This document shows, one piece after another, positions 22,801 through 28,368 of a DNA stretch of 28,368 nucleotides. How positions within the stretch are numbered: the stretch's first letter is position 1; each line of letters begins with the position of its first letter. The stretch is from Apostichopus californicus (lineage: Eukaryota > Echinodermata > Holothuroidea > Aspidochirotida > Stichopodidae). Under the pieces are notes generated by a model that was not told the origin of the DNA, did not search any database, and was given only the letters and a program-made list of their open reading frames with translations. The stretch spans positions 1 to 28,368 of the forward strand of contig JAIPMN010003817.1 of assembly GCA_020650975.1 (NCBI GenBank), written 5' to 3'. Made by a program: the position numbers and the translations under genes.

Positions 22801-25602
22801 TTTGATCAAAAATGCACAAGTAACCCTCCTGGCAAGAAAAGCAAAATTAGGTACAAAAGTTAATTCTATCTATCATTTTTAAGTGCATAATATATATATG
22901 AAGGATATGTATTGTTTTTTTTTACACAATTGCAGTAAATATATCTTTGGGTCATAATCACATCCTCATCTCATTTAATGGTGTAGTGGACATATATATT
23001 TTTCAAATTTGCTGATAATTTTTTTTTTCTAGCAACAAAAAGAGCAAATGATATGATCATATCAAGTGAGATGTAAATGGTTTTTTTTTAATAGTATTCA
23101 AGTCAATTATCCTGAGAGGAAAAAAACATTTCTGCAAAAATTTGACTTTTAATTCTTATATTTTCACTCAAAACGATCTCTAGACAAGAAATCAGTAACC
23201 CTACTGCGAGAAAAGCAAACTAGGTACAAAATTTAATTCTATCTTTCATTTTTAAGTGTATCAGATGTATTTAAAGGATATACATTCTGTTTGTTTTTAC
23301 ACAATTGCAGTAATAAATATCCTGCTTCTTTGGGTCATAACCACATCCTCATAGCATTTTAATTGTGTTGTGGACATACACATATTTTGAAAATTTTGCT
23401 GATAATGTTTTAATGCATCTGGCAACAACAGAGTGAATGATGTCATCAAATCAAGTGAACTGTAAATGTTTTATTTAATTTTTGCTTTATAATATTCAAA
23501 ATAAAATAAAACTGTTAGCAAACTGCTTATCCACTAGAGAGCCTGTGTAATAGAATGTGTAAAAGTAAGAAACATTTCTACCCAAAAAAGTTTAATTTTA
23601 ATTTTTAAATCTTTCTATTTTCAGCCCAAACCCATCTCTAGAAAAGGAATCGAATAATTTAGCCAAGAGTAATATAATCCACTAAAATCATATGTACATT
23701 TGGTGACCTATGGCAAAATTTTTCAATGTTTTGGCCATAGCTACTAAATATTAACTGGCCTAATTTGCTGATATATATATCTTTGAGCATAAGAATAATA
23801 TCTCACTTTACCTTACTGAGAGTGATAAATCGTACAGGATTCTCCATGACAACGAGCCCTAGGACTGAGTCTTGCTGTAAATAATGTTTAGGAAAAAGAC
23901 AATCTTTCATGATGCTACTGAAATACTTTCACTATCTGAGTGTCAAAATTTGTTTCATATTAACATTATGCATTTGTTTTTTACCTGACAACTCATTTGA
24001 TTTTTTAATTTTATTCGTTTTCCTCATGTCCCACCACATGATTCAATTCCTAATAGCCATTAATAATATTAGGAATTGAATCATGTGGTGGGACATGAGA
24101 AAAATCAATAGATACAGCCAGGTCATAAGTAATATTTGCTGAAAATGCCACAATTGTTGAAAAGCTACCTCTGAATTTGAACTTCTCACCTTAATTTGAG
24201 GGATATGTATTATAGTTGGTTCCATCAGAAATGCTACTCCTCTCTTATGGATCACTTTGTCATTCTCTCGATAGTGCAGGAGCATGTAGGTACAGAACTC
24301 ATTCCAGTCCACCATACCGTCAGCAGATGTATCGACCTAAAAAGAAAGTATTAAATATTAGTTTTCTATGGATAAATGGTGTATATAGAAATGTTTACAT
24401 ATATATATATATACTTATATATTTATTTATATTTACTTATATATTTACTTCCAATCACTCACTTAATTAATTTTTGTATCTCACTTGAAATCCAGCCATT
24501 CTCTAATTGCAGCATATTTGGTTAACATTTTTTCCATTGTTCATGTATATATATATACTGAACATATGAGTATTATTCAATGGGTATACAATAGCTCATG
24601 GTCTATTGATTGTCTTTAAAAAATTAGATTTGGTCTATAAATGTGAACCATATAGAAAAGAATGTAACTCTGCTTATGGTGCTTTTGTACTTTTTCTAAT
24701 TGTATTTGCATTGATTTCAATGTACTTTTAACTTCATTAACAAGACATTGATTTTGTCTTTCCGTTCAGCTGACGATTGCAATAAAATTAATTTTGTTTA
24801 CCACCAATTTTACAAAGAGGTCGTAGATAAGCCATTAATTGGTTTAGCTTAAAAGAGAAGCAAACCAATTAGTATTCATAATTAACTGGTATGTTTAATA
24901 GGGCAGGAGCAGATTCAGGATGTTAAAAAAGGAGGGGTGTGGCCATTATGAGGTTATTGAAGCCAACTCCAAAGCAGGGGCATATGGGGGTTCTCTGAGA
25001 GGAAAAAAGTAAAATTTTTAGAAGTGAAATGGTGCATTCTGAGGTATATTTAGGCTATAAATGAGGTTTATAAGTAGGCCTAAACTCTACATTCAAGGTA
25101 CATGTGGTAAATAACTACTTTCAATTTTTGGGTGATGGGGAAGGAGAGGGGTTGAAAAGTGGGGCGGATGTGCACCCCTCACACATCCCCTGGACCTGGT
25201 ATTTTCATCCTGGAAGACACTGCACAAGTAATATACTGCATTCATTATAATGCCAAATACCGCAATCAGAACATTACCAAAAATCAATCAATCAAAAATG
25301 CCGTTTTTAAAGTTTTCATGGTTTTTGCAAACACTTTATTAATTTTGACAGCCTGTCTGTAATCAACTTACTTTTGCAAAGAGGAGTTCCATCTGAGTAT
25401 CCCATTCCGAGGTATCGATGCCCATCGAGGTCAGCATGCTCTTAAATTCCCCGAGGGTGACGTTGCCCGGTTCTCTCTTGATGACCCTCCCGGGAGAGAA
25501 CGTGCCGTCCATCGGCATCTCACTCGTAGGCTCGTGACGGTCAAACTTCCTCATCAACATCTTCAAGTGATCCAGCTTGATATGATCTTCAAATCTCTCC
25601 AT
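7680..25602 (-). CDS. WDR49: EF-hand and WD40-repeat protein, WDR49/CFAP337 family (complete)
   Basis: Twenty coding exons on the minus strand join with consistent phases into one frame of about 1117 residues, from an ATG at 25600-25602 to TGA at 7680-7682. Residues 79-90 form a canonical EF-hand loop (DTSADGMVDWNE). Residues about 130-860 hold about 12 WD40 blades, with endings such as VVKVWDLSEF, DDSTISVWD, FDGEILIWSS and STDRTARLWT, enough for two propellers. The last 250 residues are Ser/Pro/Gln-rich and basic, probably disordered. EF-hand followed by two propellers is the layout of WDR49 (CFAP337), fly WDY and WDR64; the intact EF-hand and the IPTCLHYWYN segment favour WDR49, but WDR64 (similar length) is not excluded. 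The family is linked to ciliary axonemes. The start is chosen because the ATG has a strong context (AGGATGG) and the upstream frame meets a stop. An X-box lies upstream. Confidence 0.85.
8125..8629 (+). mobile_element. 5'-truncated CR1/L2-like LINE, 3' end
   Basis: Lies in the last intron of the WD gene, opposite in orientation. It encodes the C-terminal end of a non-LTR reverse-transcriptase polyprotein: SIQNQAAKLML, then after a frameshift LFTLHWLPIEQ, then TRTKQFGNSVLSVTGARLWN and DLPSSV, with a stop at 8509-8511. This LHWLPI...RTKxFG...RLWNxLP series is characteristic of CR1/L2/Rex-type LINEs. The tail has a GCGCCATA/TATGGCGC hairpin and GGCGCTATATAAAT, a typical 3' end for these elements. 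The frameshift and the missing 5' part show a dead copy. Confidence 0.85.
8575..8605 (+). repeat. 3' hairpin of the LINE tail
   Basis: GCGCCATA at 8575-8582 pairs with TATGGCGC ending at 8605. Such 3'-end stem-loops are the usual recognition site of the reverse transcriptase in L2/CR1-type LINEs. Confidence 0.6.
8832..8978 (-). CDS. WDR49: WDR49-like exon, basic C-terminal segment
   Basis: 147 nt, phase 0. Encodes residues about 1007-1055, rich in Arg and Lys (QSRKQRREMYSLLKDPAG). Acceptor ACTCACAG and donor CCT|GTAAGT. Confidence 0.88.
8979..10041. other. Intron of the WD gene
   Basis: AT-rich. Contains a TA-rich simple repeat near 9985-10013 and a TATCTATATAGATA palindrome near 9638. No element or gene recognised. 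Confidence 0.5.
10042..10400 (-). CDS. WDR49: WDR49-like exon, Ser/Pro/Gln-rich linker
   Basis: 359 nt, entering in phase 1 and leaving in phase 0. Encodes residues about 887-1006, a low-complexity stretch (GTDPPQQLPPIEPNTPSGK) with an acidic start (DDERSDIE). Probably disordered and fast evolving. Confidence 0.85.
10401..11623. other. Intron with a short N gap and AT-rich palindromic tract
   Basis: Holds an 8-base N run at 11076-11083 next to a C homopolymer (11084-11100) and a TTATAATATT-type self-complementary tract at about 11335-11435. No exon recognised. Confidence 0.6.
11624..11664 (-). CDS. WDR49: WDR49-like 41-nt micro-exon
   Basis: Enters in phase 2 and leaves in phase 1. Encodes DPWTLTGDGDPIN with split codons at both ends. 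Acceptor ATCCCACAG and donor AACG|GTAAGT. Both neighbouring exons need exactly this phase, which supports it. Confidence 0.82.
12158..12241 (+). repeat. tRNA-derived SINE head (probable)
   Basis: GGATAGCTCAGCTTGTAGA resembles an RNA polymerase III A box, and CGTTTAAATCC about 35 bp later resembles a B box. The cloverleaf is imperfect and no body was delimited, so this is a SINE relic rather than a working tRNA. Confidence 0.5.
12328..12548 (-). CDS. WDR49: WDR49-like exon, last WD blade
   Basis: 221 nt, phase 0 in and phase 2 out. Encodes residues about 800-872 with FVLSASTDRTARLWTT followed by FVGTFGQ, the clearest WD40 blade in the protein and the end of the second propeller. Confidence 0.92.
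12697..12935 (+). mobile_element. tRNA-derived SINE with body
   Basis: The head has TTAGCTCAGTGGTTAACGC (A box), CAATCATAAGGTCCTGAG and GAGTTTGGAGTC (degenerate B box). It is followed by a roughly 160-bp body with CTGACTTCGGTCAG and GGCTTTGATAAGCC stems. Inserted in an intron of the WD gene, opposite to its strand. The end point is approximate. Confidence 0.65.
13071..13216 (-). CDS. WDR49: WDR49-like exon, WD blade
   Basis: 146 nt, entering in phase 1 (G|GT AAT). Encodes residues about 751-799 with LLVSGDTRGWIYIWDIQTYC. The acceptor GGACAG and donor GAG|GTGAGC keep frame with both neighbours. Confidence 0.92.
13500..14372 (+). mobile_element. Possible LINE 3' tail
   Basis: A long pyrimidine-rich stretch (about 14085-14200) is followed by GTGCAATGTTTTACTGTATG and then GACTATAAATTTGG and ATTGAATTGAATTGGATT. 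This resembles 3'UTRs of CR1-like LINEs, which often end in short tandem repeats. A 12-bp unit (GTCCTCTTTAAT) occurs three times at about 13794-13830. No reverse-transcriptase reading frame was found, and the 5' limit is a guess. Confidence 0.35.
14443..14582 (-). CDS. WDR49: WDR49-like exon, WD blade
   Basis: 140 nt. Encodes residues about 704-750 with VDKLLFLKYRITQGL and GRLHFWSVYDISHY. The distal acceptor (CTAACGCAG) is required; the TTCACAG acceptor 10 nt further in would break the frame. Donor CGAG|GTACGT. Confidence 0.88.
14583..15336. other. Intron of the WD gene
   Basis: AT-rich; no repeat family, RNA gene or exon recognised. Confidence 0.5.
15337..15452 (-). CDS. WDR49: WDR49-like exon, inter-propeller Ser-rich loop
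   Basis: 116 nt, phase 0 in and phase 2 out. Encodes residues about 666-703, Ser/Thr/Pro-rich (ASRPNSRHVSSHKTPAG), probably a loop before the next blade. Donor GG|GTAAGG. Confidence 0.85.
15667..15870. mobile_element. TTAA-flanked inverted-repeat element, short copy (MITE)
   Basis: TTAA-AAGGATTGTCTGG at one end and CCACCAGACAATTCCT-TTAA at the other enclose a 196-bp body. The sequence is the reverse complement of the two ends of the 1493-2750 element joined together, with few mismatches. Sits in an intron of the WD gene. Confidence 0.85.
16229..16411 (-). CDS. WDR49: WDR49-like exon, WD blade
   Basis: 183 nt, phase 0. Encodes residues about 605-665 with the dipeptide GH (RGGHLHKDDILSVDFCP) and the blade end LLATASFDGEILIWSS. 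A textbook WD40 repeat. Donor CAG|GTGTAAGT. Confidence 0.93.
16412..17395. other. Intron of the WD gene
   Basis: AT-rich with T/A homopolymers near 16785-16810. No exon, RNA gene or delimited repeat recognised. Confidence 0.5.
17396..17548 (-). CDS. WDR49: WDR49-like exon, WD blade
   Basis: 153 nt, phase 0. Encodes residues about 554-604, opening VWNFQNGHNIHQC (end of the preceding blade) and closing GWSRQITFYDDSDSD. Donor GAT|GTGAGT. Confidence 0.92.
17814..17978 (-). CDS. WDR49: WDR49-like exon, WD blade
   Basis: 165 nt, phase 0. Encodes residues about 499-553 with VATGADDSTISVWDIESG and GFSKTGRKLYSGARNGSVK. Acceptor CCCTTACAG. Confidence 0.93.
17979..18667. other. Intron of the WD gene with a C-rich tract
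   Basis: A C-rich stretch at about 18027-18080 (CCCCCTCCCCT, CTCCTCCCC, CCCCCACCCCC blocks) could form a G-quadruplex on the minus strand, that is, in the transcribed RNA. The rest is AT-rich with nothing recognised. Confidence 0.4.
18668..18925 (-). CDS. WDR49: WDR49-like exon, WD blades
   Basis: 258 nt, phase 0. Encodes residues about 413-498 with VVKVWDLSEFNCLQTI, completing a blade, then the degenerate strand YLAQLKVGKAEELDR. Donor CAG|GTATGT. Confidence 0.93.
19187..19378 (-). CDS. WDR49: WDR49-like exon, WD blade
   Basis: 192 nt, phase 0. Encodes residues about 349-412 with LLLTGGVDHKVLAWNPYM, the GH dipeptide in FLGHQMTIMAVAIND, and SFSKDG. A good WD40 unit. Confidence 0.93.
19379..20316. 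other. Intron of the WD gene containing a SINE
   Basis: Apart from the SINE at about 20085-20245 there is a G-rich tract at about 19627-19670 (GGAGGGGGGGAGGGG) with quadruplex potential. No exon seen. Confidence 0.5.
20085..20245 (-). mobile_element. tRNA-Ser-like SINE
   Basis: Read on the minus strand it begins GCATTGTGGTCATGTGGTTA (A box) and has AGGCAGTGGACTTGTGATA and an exact B box GGTTCGAGTCC (plus 20178-20188). These resemble class II tRNAs (Ser/Leu). A body follows with GTGTCCTTGGGCGAGGCACT. Same strand as the host gene. The broken acceptor stem and the added body mark it as a SINE, not a tRNA gene. Confidence 0.75.
20317..20505 (-). CDS. WDR49: WDR49-like exon, degenerate blade
   Basis: 189 nt, phase 0. 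Encodes residues about 286-348 with VKLSNIHTEMLRKVQYLPEK and a run of serines (VISSSGSSTTSVVIAD), then a basic RGKRRRYVFKRRK. Donor AAA|GTAGGT. Confidence 0.9.
20542..20555. promoter_or_regulatory. X-box (RFX-site) match inside the WD gene
   Basis: GTTGCTATGGTAAC is a full palindromic X-box match. It lies in an intron 37 bp upstream (in gene direction) of the exon at 20317-20505. It may be a chance or internal regulatory site. Confidence 0.4.
21027..21164 (-). CDS. WDR49: WDR49-like exon, WD blade
   Basis: 138 nt, phase 0. Encodes residues about 240-285 with SLLLMGSDNGSIYLFYFHK, then ELDGKATQRSQKIWMP. Acceptor TGCAATAG and donor CCT|GTGAGT. Confidence 0.92.
21336..21810. repeat. 19-bp minisatellite, about 25 units
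   Basis: Tandem copies of TCAGTTCACTTTAATGTAA with point changes and small indels fill about 475 bp of an intron. Variants include units with TTTGATTTAA and TCACCCTCAATTT. Confidence 0.95.
22018..22082 (+). repeat. G-rich tract with quadruplex potential
   Basis: Runs of three to five G recur (TCGGGGAGTGGGCAGGGGGA, GGAATGGGGAGTGGGG) on the plus strand, which is the template strand for the WD gene. Confidence 0.5.
22112..22158 (-). CDS. WDR49: WDR49-like 47-nt exon
   Basis: Enters in phase 1 and leaves in phase 0. Encodes ALQDIPTCLHYWYNVK, a segment that recalls the conserved (P)xCLDYW motif of WDR49-type proteins. Acceptor TCATACAG and donor AAG|GTAATC. Confidence 0.88.
22600..22828 (-). CDS. 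WDR49: WDR49-like exon, first WD blades
   Basis: 229 nt, phase 0 in and phase 1 out. Encodes residues about 148-223 with EGYLCIFDQNLQLE and NMIAVSSSGRVLKFFDVV, two blade ends. Acceptor CTTGCCAG; this acceptor region is duplicated about 370 bp further upstream in the intron. Confidence 0.92.
22820..23191. repeat. Tandem duplication, copy A (exon-proximal)
   Basis: Begins at AGTAACCCTCCTGGCAAGAA and shares ordered blocks with 23192-23650: AAAGCAAA..TAGGTACAAAA, TTTAAGTG, ACACAATTGCAGTAA, CTTTGGGTCATAA and GATCTCTAGA. It includes the functional splice acceptor and the first bases of the exon at 22600-22828. Confidence 0.85.
23192..23650. repeat. Tandem duplication, copy B
   Basis: Begins CAGTAACCCTACTGCGAGAA, the diverged equivalent of the start of copy A, and is longer through an insertion around 23485-23570. 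On the minus strand it keeps a TTTTCTCGCAG acceptor-like end, but the following bases (TAGGGTTACT) have lost coding sense. Confidence 0.85.
23812..23874 (-). CDS. WDR49: WDR49-like 63-nt exon
   Basis: 63 nt, phase 0. Encodes QDSVLGLVVMENPVRFITLS plus K (residues about 127-147), the start of the first WD blade, completed by EGYLCIFD in the next exon. Donor AAG|GTAAAG. Confidence 0.9.
24023..24099. repeat. Perfect 33-bp inverted repeat with 11-nt loop
   Basis: Left arm 24023-24055 (starts CTCATGTCCCACC) and right arm 24067-24099 (ends GGTGGGACATGAG) are exact reverse complements across 33 bp. The loop is 24056-24066. It sits in an intron of the WD gene. Confidence 0.97.
24190..24336 (-). CDS. 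WDR49: WDR49-like exon, EF-hand
   Basis: 147 nt, phase 0. Encodes residues about 78-126. DTSADGMVDWNE has Asp1, Ser3, Asp5, Gly6, Val8, Asp9 and Glu12, all the calcium-ligand positions of a canonical EF-hand, followed by FCTYMLLHYREND. Acceptor CTTTTTAG and donor AAG|GTGAGA. Confidence 0.95.
24337..25371. other. Intron of the WD gene with simple repeats
   Basis: Contains TA-rich tracts near 24397-24450 and 24546-24556, plus a possible degenerate inverted-repeat element at about 24900-25210. No exon seen. Confidence 0.5.
24900..25210. mobile_element. Possible degenerate MITE-like repeat
   Basis: GGGCAGGAGCAGATTCAGGA at the left and TCCCCTGGACCTGG at the right are imperfectly inverted. Inside them GGAGGGGTGTGG faces GTGCACCCCTC. 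No clear target duplication was found, so the call is weak. Confidence 0.3.
25372..25602 (-). CDS. WDR49: WDR49-like first coding exon
   Basis: The exon runs to 25623, after a pyrimidine-rich acceptor ending CTTGAAG; coding starts at the ATG 25600-25602. Encodes MERFEDHIKLDHLKMLMRKF and, at its end, SEWDTQMELLFAK. It resembles a degenerate first EF-hand unit ahead of the canonical one. Donor AAA|GTAAGT. Confidence 0.85.
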
Positions 25603-25964
25603 CCTGTTTCTCCTACGTATAGTCTTCAAGAGAAAAACAGAAACAAAGTAAACAACTACGTTGAGTTAAATGGAAGTGGTAAGTAACATCTTTCTTCTTC
25701 TACAAGGAGCCAGAGACTTGAATAAAGCATTTCCTGCTGTTAGCTGTCCATCCCTCAGTAGCTTAGTTGCGACCATGCTAAATTAACTGTATCTTTGCTC
25801 GGGTGAGTGTGAGTCAATGAGTCTGAATTTATCCTCCTTCCTCGAACAGAAGCATCTAATAAATAACTAAAATACTGTAATTTCTGCCACAATATTATGA
25901 AATTTTTGAAATTAGGCTGAAAAGTTGGCAATGAAATACATTCCAGCTGATAAATATAACTTAC

Positions 25965-26200
25965 CGAGGAACAGGAATTCAGAATTCAAAATTTTGTTTT
26001 TTTCCCCTTTACAAATGACAAAGTTTCATCGTTAACATTAAAATACTTTCAAACGGAATATCACGGAAAAATTTTCCACATCACCAGATTATCCAATAGG
26101 TCTAATCCTGAAAAAAATATATTTTCACCGCTACCTCGTTTAAGTACCATTTGTCAACTGAGTTGGATGGATGATATCGGTTACCATTGACCTGTTATTT
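25965..26200 (-). other. WDR49: Probable noncoding first exon of the WD gene
   Basis: A strong donor, TCCTCG|GTAAGTTA, lies at 25959-25964 (minus strand). Spliced to the acceptor at 25623, the frame reads back into a TGA with no ATG between, consistent with 5'UTR. The transcription start is unknown; the upper limit is set only by the X-box at 26295. Confidence 0.4.
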
Positions 26201-26294
26201 AGATGTATCATTTATACACTTCACTTTCATTGAAACACTTTTATTGTCAGAACTAATAATTAATTGCCAGATCTATACATGGAGGTTATTCTCT

Positions 26295-26308
26295 GTTGCC
26301 ATGGAGAC
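26295..26308. promoter_or_regulatory. X-box (RFX transcription factor site)
   Basis: GTTGCCATGGAGAC matches the RFX X-box consensus GTTGCCATGGMRAC. It lies about 330 bp upstream of the candidate first-exon donor and 690 bp upstream of the start codon. RFX factors activate ciliary genes through such promoter-proximal sites. Confidence 0.7.
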
Positions 26309-26879
26309 AGGTGTAACCAACAATCAAATGGATCCTTAAAATCGTTACTCCATAGGCTGTCAATACATAACAATGTCATAAAGGTAATCAATATATGTGA
26401 AAAGTTGAACTTGCCAGTGTTAGACGTAACAGGTAATTGAAACCTCTAGAAACTGTATGCAACGTGATTAATAATAACAAAAACTGTAAATTTAAAAAAT
26501 AAAATAATGAATGACAGATTCCGGCTTTTGTGTGTCTGTTTTTTTTTCTTCTTCTACTGAGTCAATTTTTCAGGCTTGGTCTAAATTCCATTTTCTTTTT
26601 CATCAGTTATTGCACAGCACTATTTTTTAAAATATTTTTTTCAAGGTCAATGTAGTATTGATCATAAAAGCAGAGTGCTTCTGAATCTATATATAAAGCC
26701 ATATTTAGATGTACTCACCTCTACTTTTATGGCAATTGTTTAGACAAAGTTTTAATATATTGTAATGGCTTACTTTAATTCTCCTTTGAAAGCCTCCAAA
26801 TTTCATTTTTCAAAGCTTTTAATGTGAAAAACAATGCAAAAATGCAAGAAATGTAACAAAACAATGTTGTGCTAAAACC

Positions 26880-26935
26880 AGTGTACCTCAGGATGAAAAG
26901 TCCTGTGCTTTACCCCTGAACTATCTACCCCTGCA
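26880..26935 (-). repeat. tRNA-like relic
   Basis: On the minus strand TAGTTCAGGGGTAAAGCA resembles a tRNA D arm, and CAGGA-CTTTTCA-TCCTG forms a perfect 5-bp anticodon stem with a 7-nt loop. No intact T arm follows, so this is a decayed tRNA or SINE head. Confidence 0.4.
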
Positions 26936-28330
26936 TTGGTTAATGATTCAAAGAAAAGATTTAAAAAATACATATTTTACATTTTCAGAATGTCAGCACT
27001 TTGTTTCCAAATTGACAGTCATTTTCTCCCCTATTTCCCTAAGTAAGGTATGTACAACGAAAATTTTTACCTCTTTTCCTTAACACATCCCGACGACAGA
27101 GAGCTGTATTTAAACTTGTAATGTTGTCAGCCTTCCTTCTTGGTGAGCAGCCATCTTGTTCATTAATGAGCAGATACTACTAAAGTCAATCATGACCTGT
27201 TGGAGCAAATAACACTGATGACATGATTCCTAAAAAAAAAATGGGCTTTGTGGTATCAAAACACTATTAAAATCAGCAAAACATTAGAAAGCAGGATATA
27301 AAACAGCAAATTTAAATGAATAAAACAGCAGCTTTCCTTCCAAAATCATACACTGTATTTCCAAATCTGTTTTGTGCATTGAACAAACAACAAATGATCC
27401 CCACCCTCACCCAGGCCATACACTCTCAAAGGAACAACAATATCAAGCACATAATAAATTCTCCCGATGTTTCCATTCAATATTCAAACTTCAGATAGTG
27501 TACTCTCTACAAAACATAAAGAATTGCAAAAGATGAAAACAAAAATTACTTCATGTAAAATATATATCAATATAGTTATAATCTACATCAATCATTTAAT
27601 TCAAATCTCAGTGGTGTTGACAAACATTTACTGTACAGAAAATTAAGTGTGAAACTGATCTCTAGATTTATCTCCAGTACCAAACAGTCACCCAAATACA
27701 TCTCCTATATAGTAGTTAAATGGAATTTTAAGCATATTTTTACTAGGCTGATGTGCAAACGTTGTGTGTATGTATCACAAAAAAATTGATAAATGTATCA
27801 CCAGCTGCAATTAATGAAGAAAATAAGTTTTTACCTCAAATTTTAGTCAATCCACGATACACTTCTGGTTTAGGGATGAGATGCATACAGTTGTAAACTA
27901 GCTCCATTAAACAAATGAGAGACAAGTGAAACCCAAACTTCTCATTGATGTGCACTGCACTTAACATAAATGATTCAATTAAAGTGATGTGGTTGGCAAA
28001 CATAAACTGGCAAATACCCCAGGATGAGAAACTGATACACAAAGGATGAAGAGATTTCAAGAAGTCACTGAGTAAACATTGATGAGAATCGGACTGGATT
28101 GTTGGAGAATCAGTGAGGTGGTGACAAATACTTCAAGCCAGCAGAGAGAGTGTTTGGCAACAGTTACATCCAGGATATTATCCCGACAATGCCATGGTAA
28201 CAATGAGTACCTTTTCTATAATTGTTGTAATCATTTACCAAATTCTTGAGGACTATTTACTACACATGGAATCGCAAAGTTTTCAAATCATTTGAATAAT
28301 ACAATGTATACATAAAAAGGAACAGTATAT

Positions 28331-28360
28331 ATTTATATAAATATATATATATATATATAA
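28331..28360. repeat. TA microsatellite
   Basis: Run of TA dinucleotides near the right edge (TATATATATATATATA). Confidence 0.9.
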
Positions 28361-28368
28361 ACAGTATA

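Larger units (their letters stand above)
26309..28368. other. Upstream flank of the WD gene; no gene recognised
   Basis: AT-rich. Contains a tRNA-like relic at about 26880-26935 and a TA microsatellite at about 28336-28360. A possible alternative exon end, AAGAG|GTAAAA, occurs on the minus strand at 27071. The short open frames have no recognisable product. Confidence 0.45.

Noticed and set aside
27071..27170. Minus-strand first exon with ATGGCTGCTCACC and a GAG|GTAAAA donor
   Set aside because: The frame from that ATG stops after 14 codons and the X-box lies downstream of it. The donor at 25959-25964 is stronger and better placed.

Overview
This window looks like animal nuclear DNA: AT-rich, with introns using GT-AG splice sites, no operons, and many decayed repeats. 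The two recognisable ciliary genes and the repeat types (CR1/L2-like LINE tail, tRNA-derived SINEs, a TTAA-flanked miniature transposon) suggest a marine invertebrate deuterostome, possibly an echinoderm. That placement is inference from protein resemblance and repeat style; no species marker is visible.

Layout. (1) 941-1033, plus strand: one exon resembling the C-terminal repeat of the mitochondrial glycine carrier SLC25A38. (2) 1493-2750: a TTAA-flanked inverted-repeat element carrying an internal 277-bp-offset duplication; an internally deleted relative lies at 15667-15870. (3) 3639-5899, plus strand: the last four coding exons of CLUAP1 (IFT38), ending at a true stop and followed by a 3'UTR with poly(A) signals near 6780 and 6876. 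Its N-terminal exons are not in the window. (4) 7680-25602, minus strand: a complete gene of 20 coding exons whose splice phases all agree, encoding about 1117 residues with an N-terminal EF-hand, about 12 WD40 blades (two propellers) and a low-complexity tail. I assign it to the WDR49/CFAP337 family (related to WDR64 and fly WDY). (5) 25624-28368: its 5' region, with a strong splice donor for a noncoding first exon and a 14-bp RFX X-box at 26295-26308, as expected for a ciliary gene.

The introns of the WD gene hold the retroelement debris: a CR1/L2-like LINE 3' end (8125-8629), a probable second LINE tail (13.5-14.4 kb), tRNA-derived SINEs (12.16, 12.70 and 20.1 kb), a 19-bp minisatellite (21336-21810), a ~370-bp tandem duplication that copied a splice acceptor (22820-23650), and a perfect 33-bp hairpin (24023-24099).

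CLUAP1 (an IFT-B component) and the WD gene (a predicted axonemal protein) converge tail to tail about 1.8 kb apart. I see no prokaryotic, viral or CRISPR-like system here. The most interesting items are the X-box promoter, a second X-box inside the WD gene, the hairpin, and the odd placement of the SLC25A38-like exon relative to CLUAP1.
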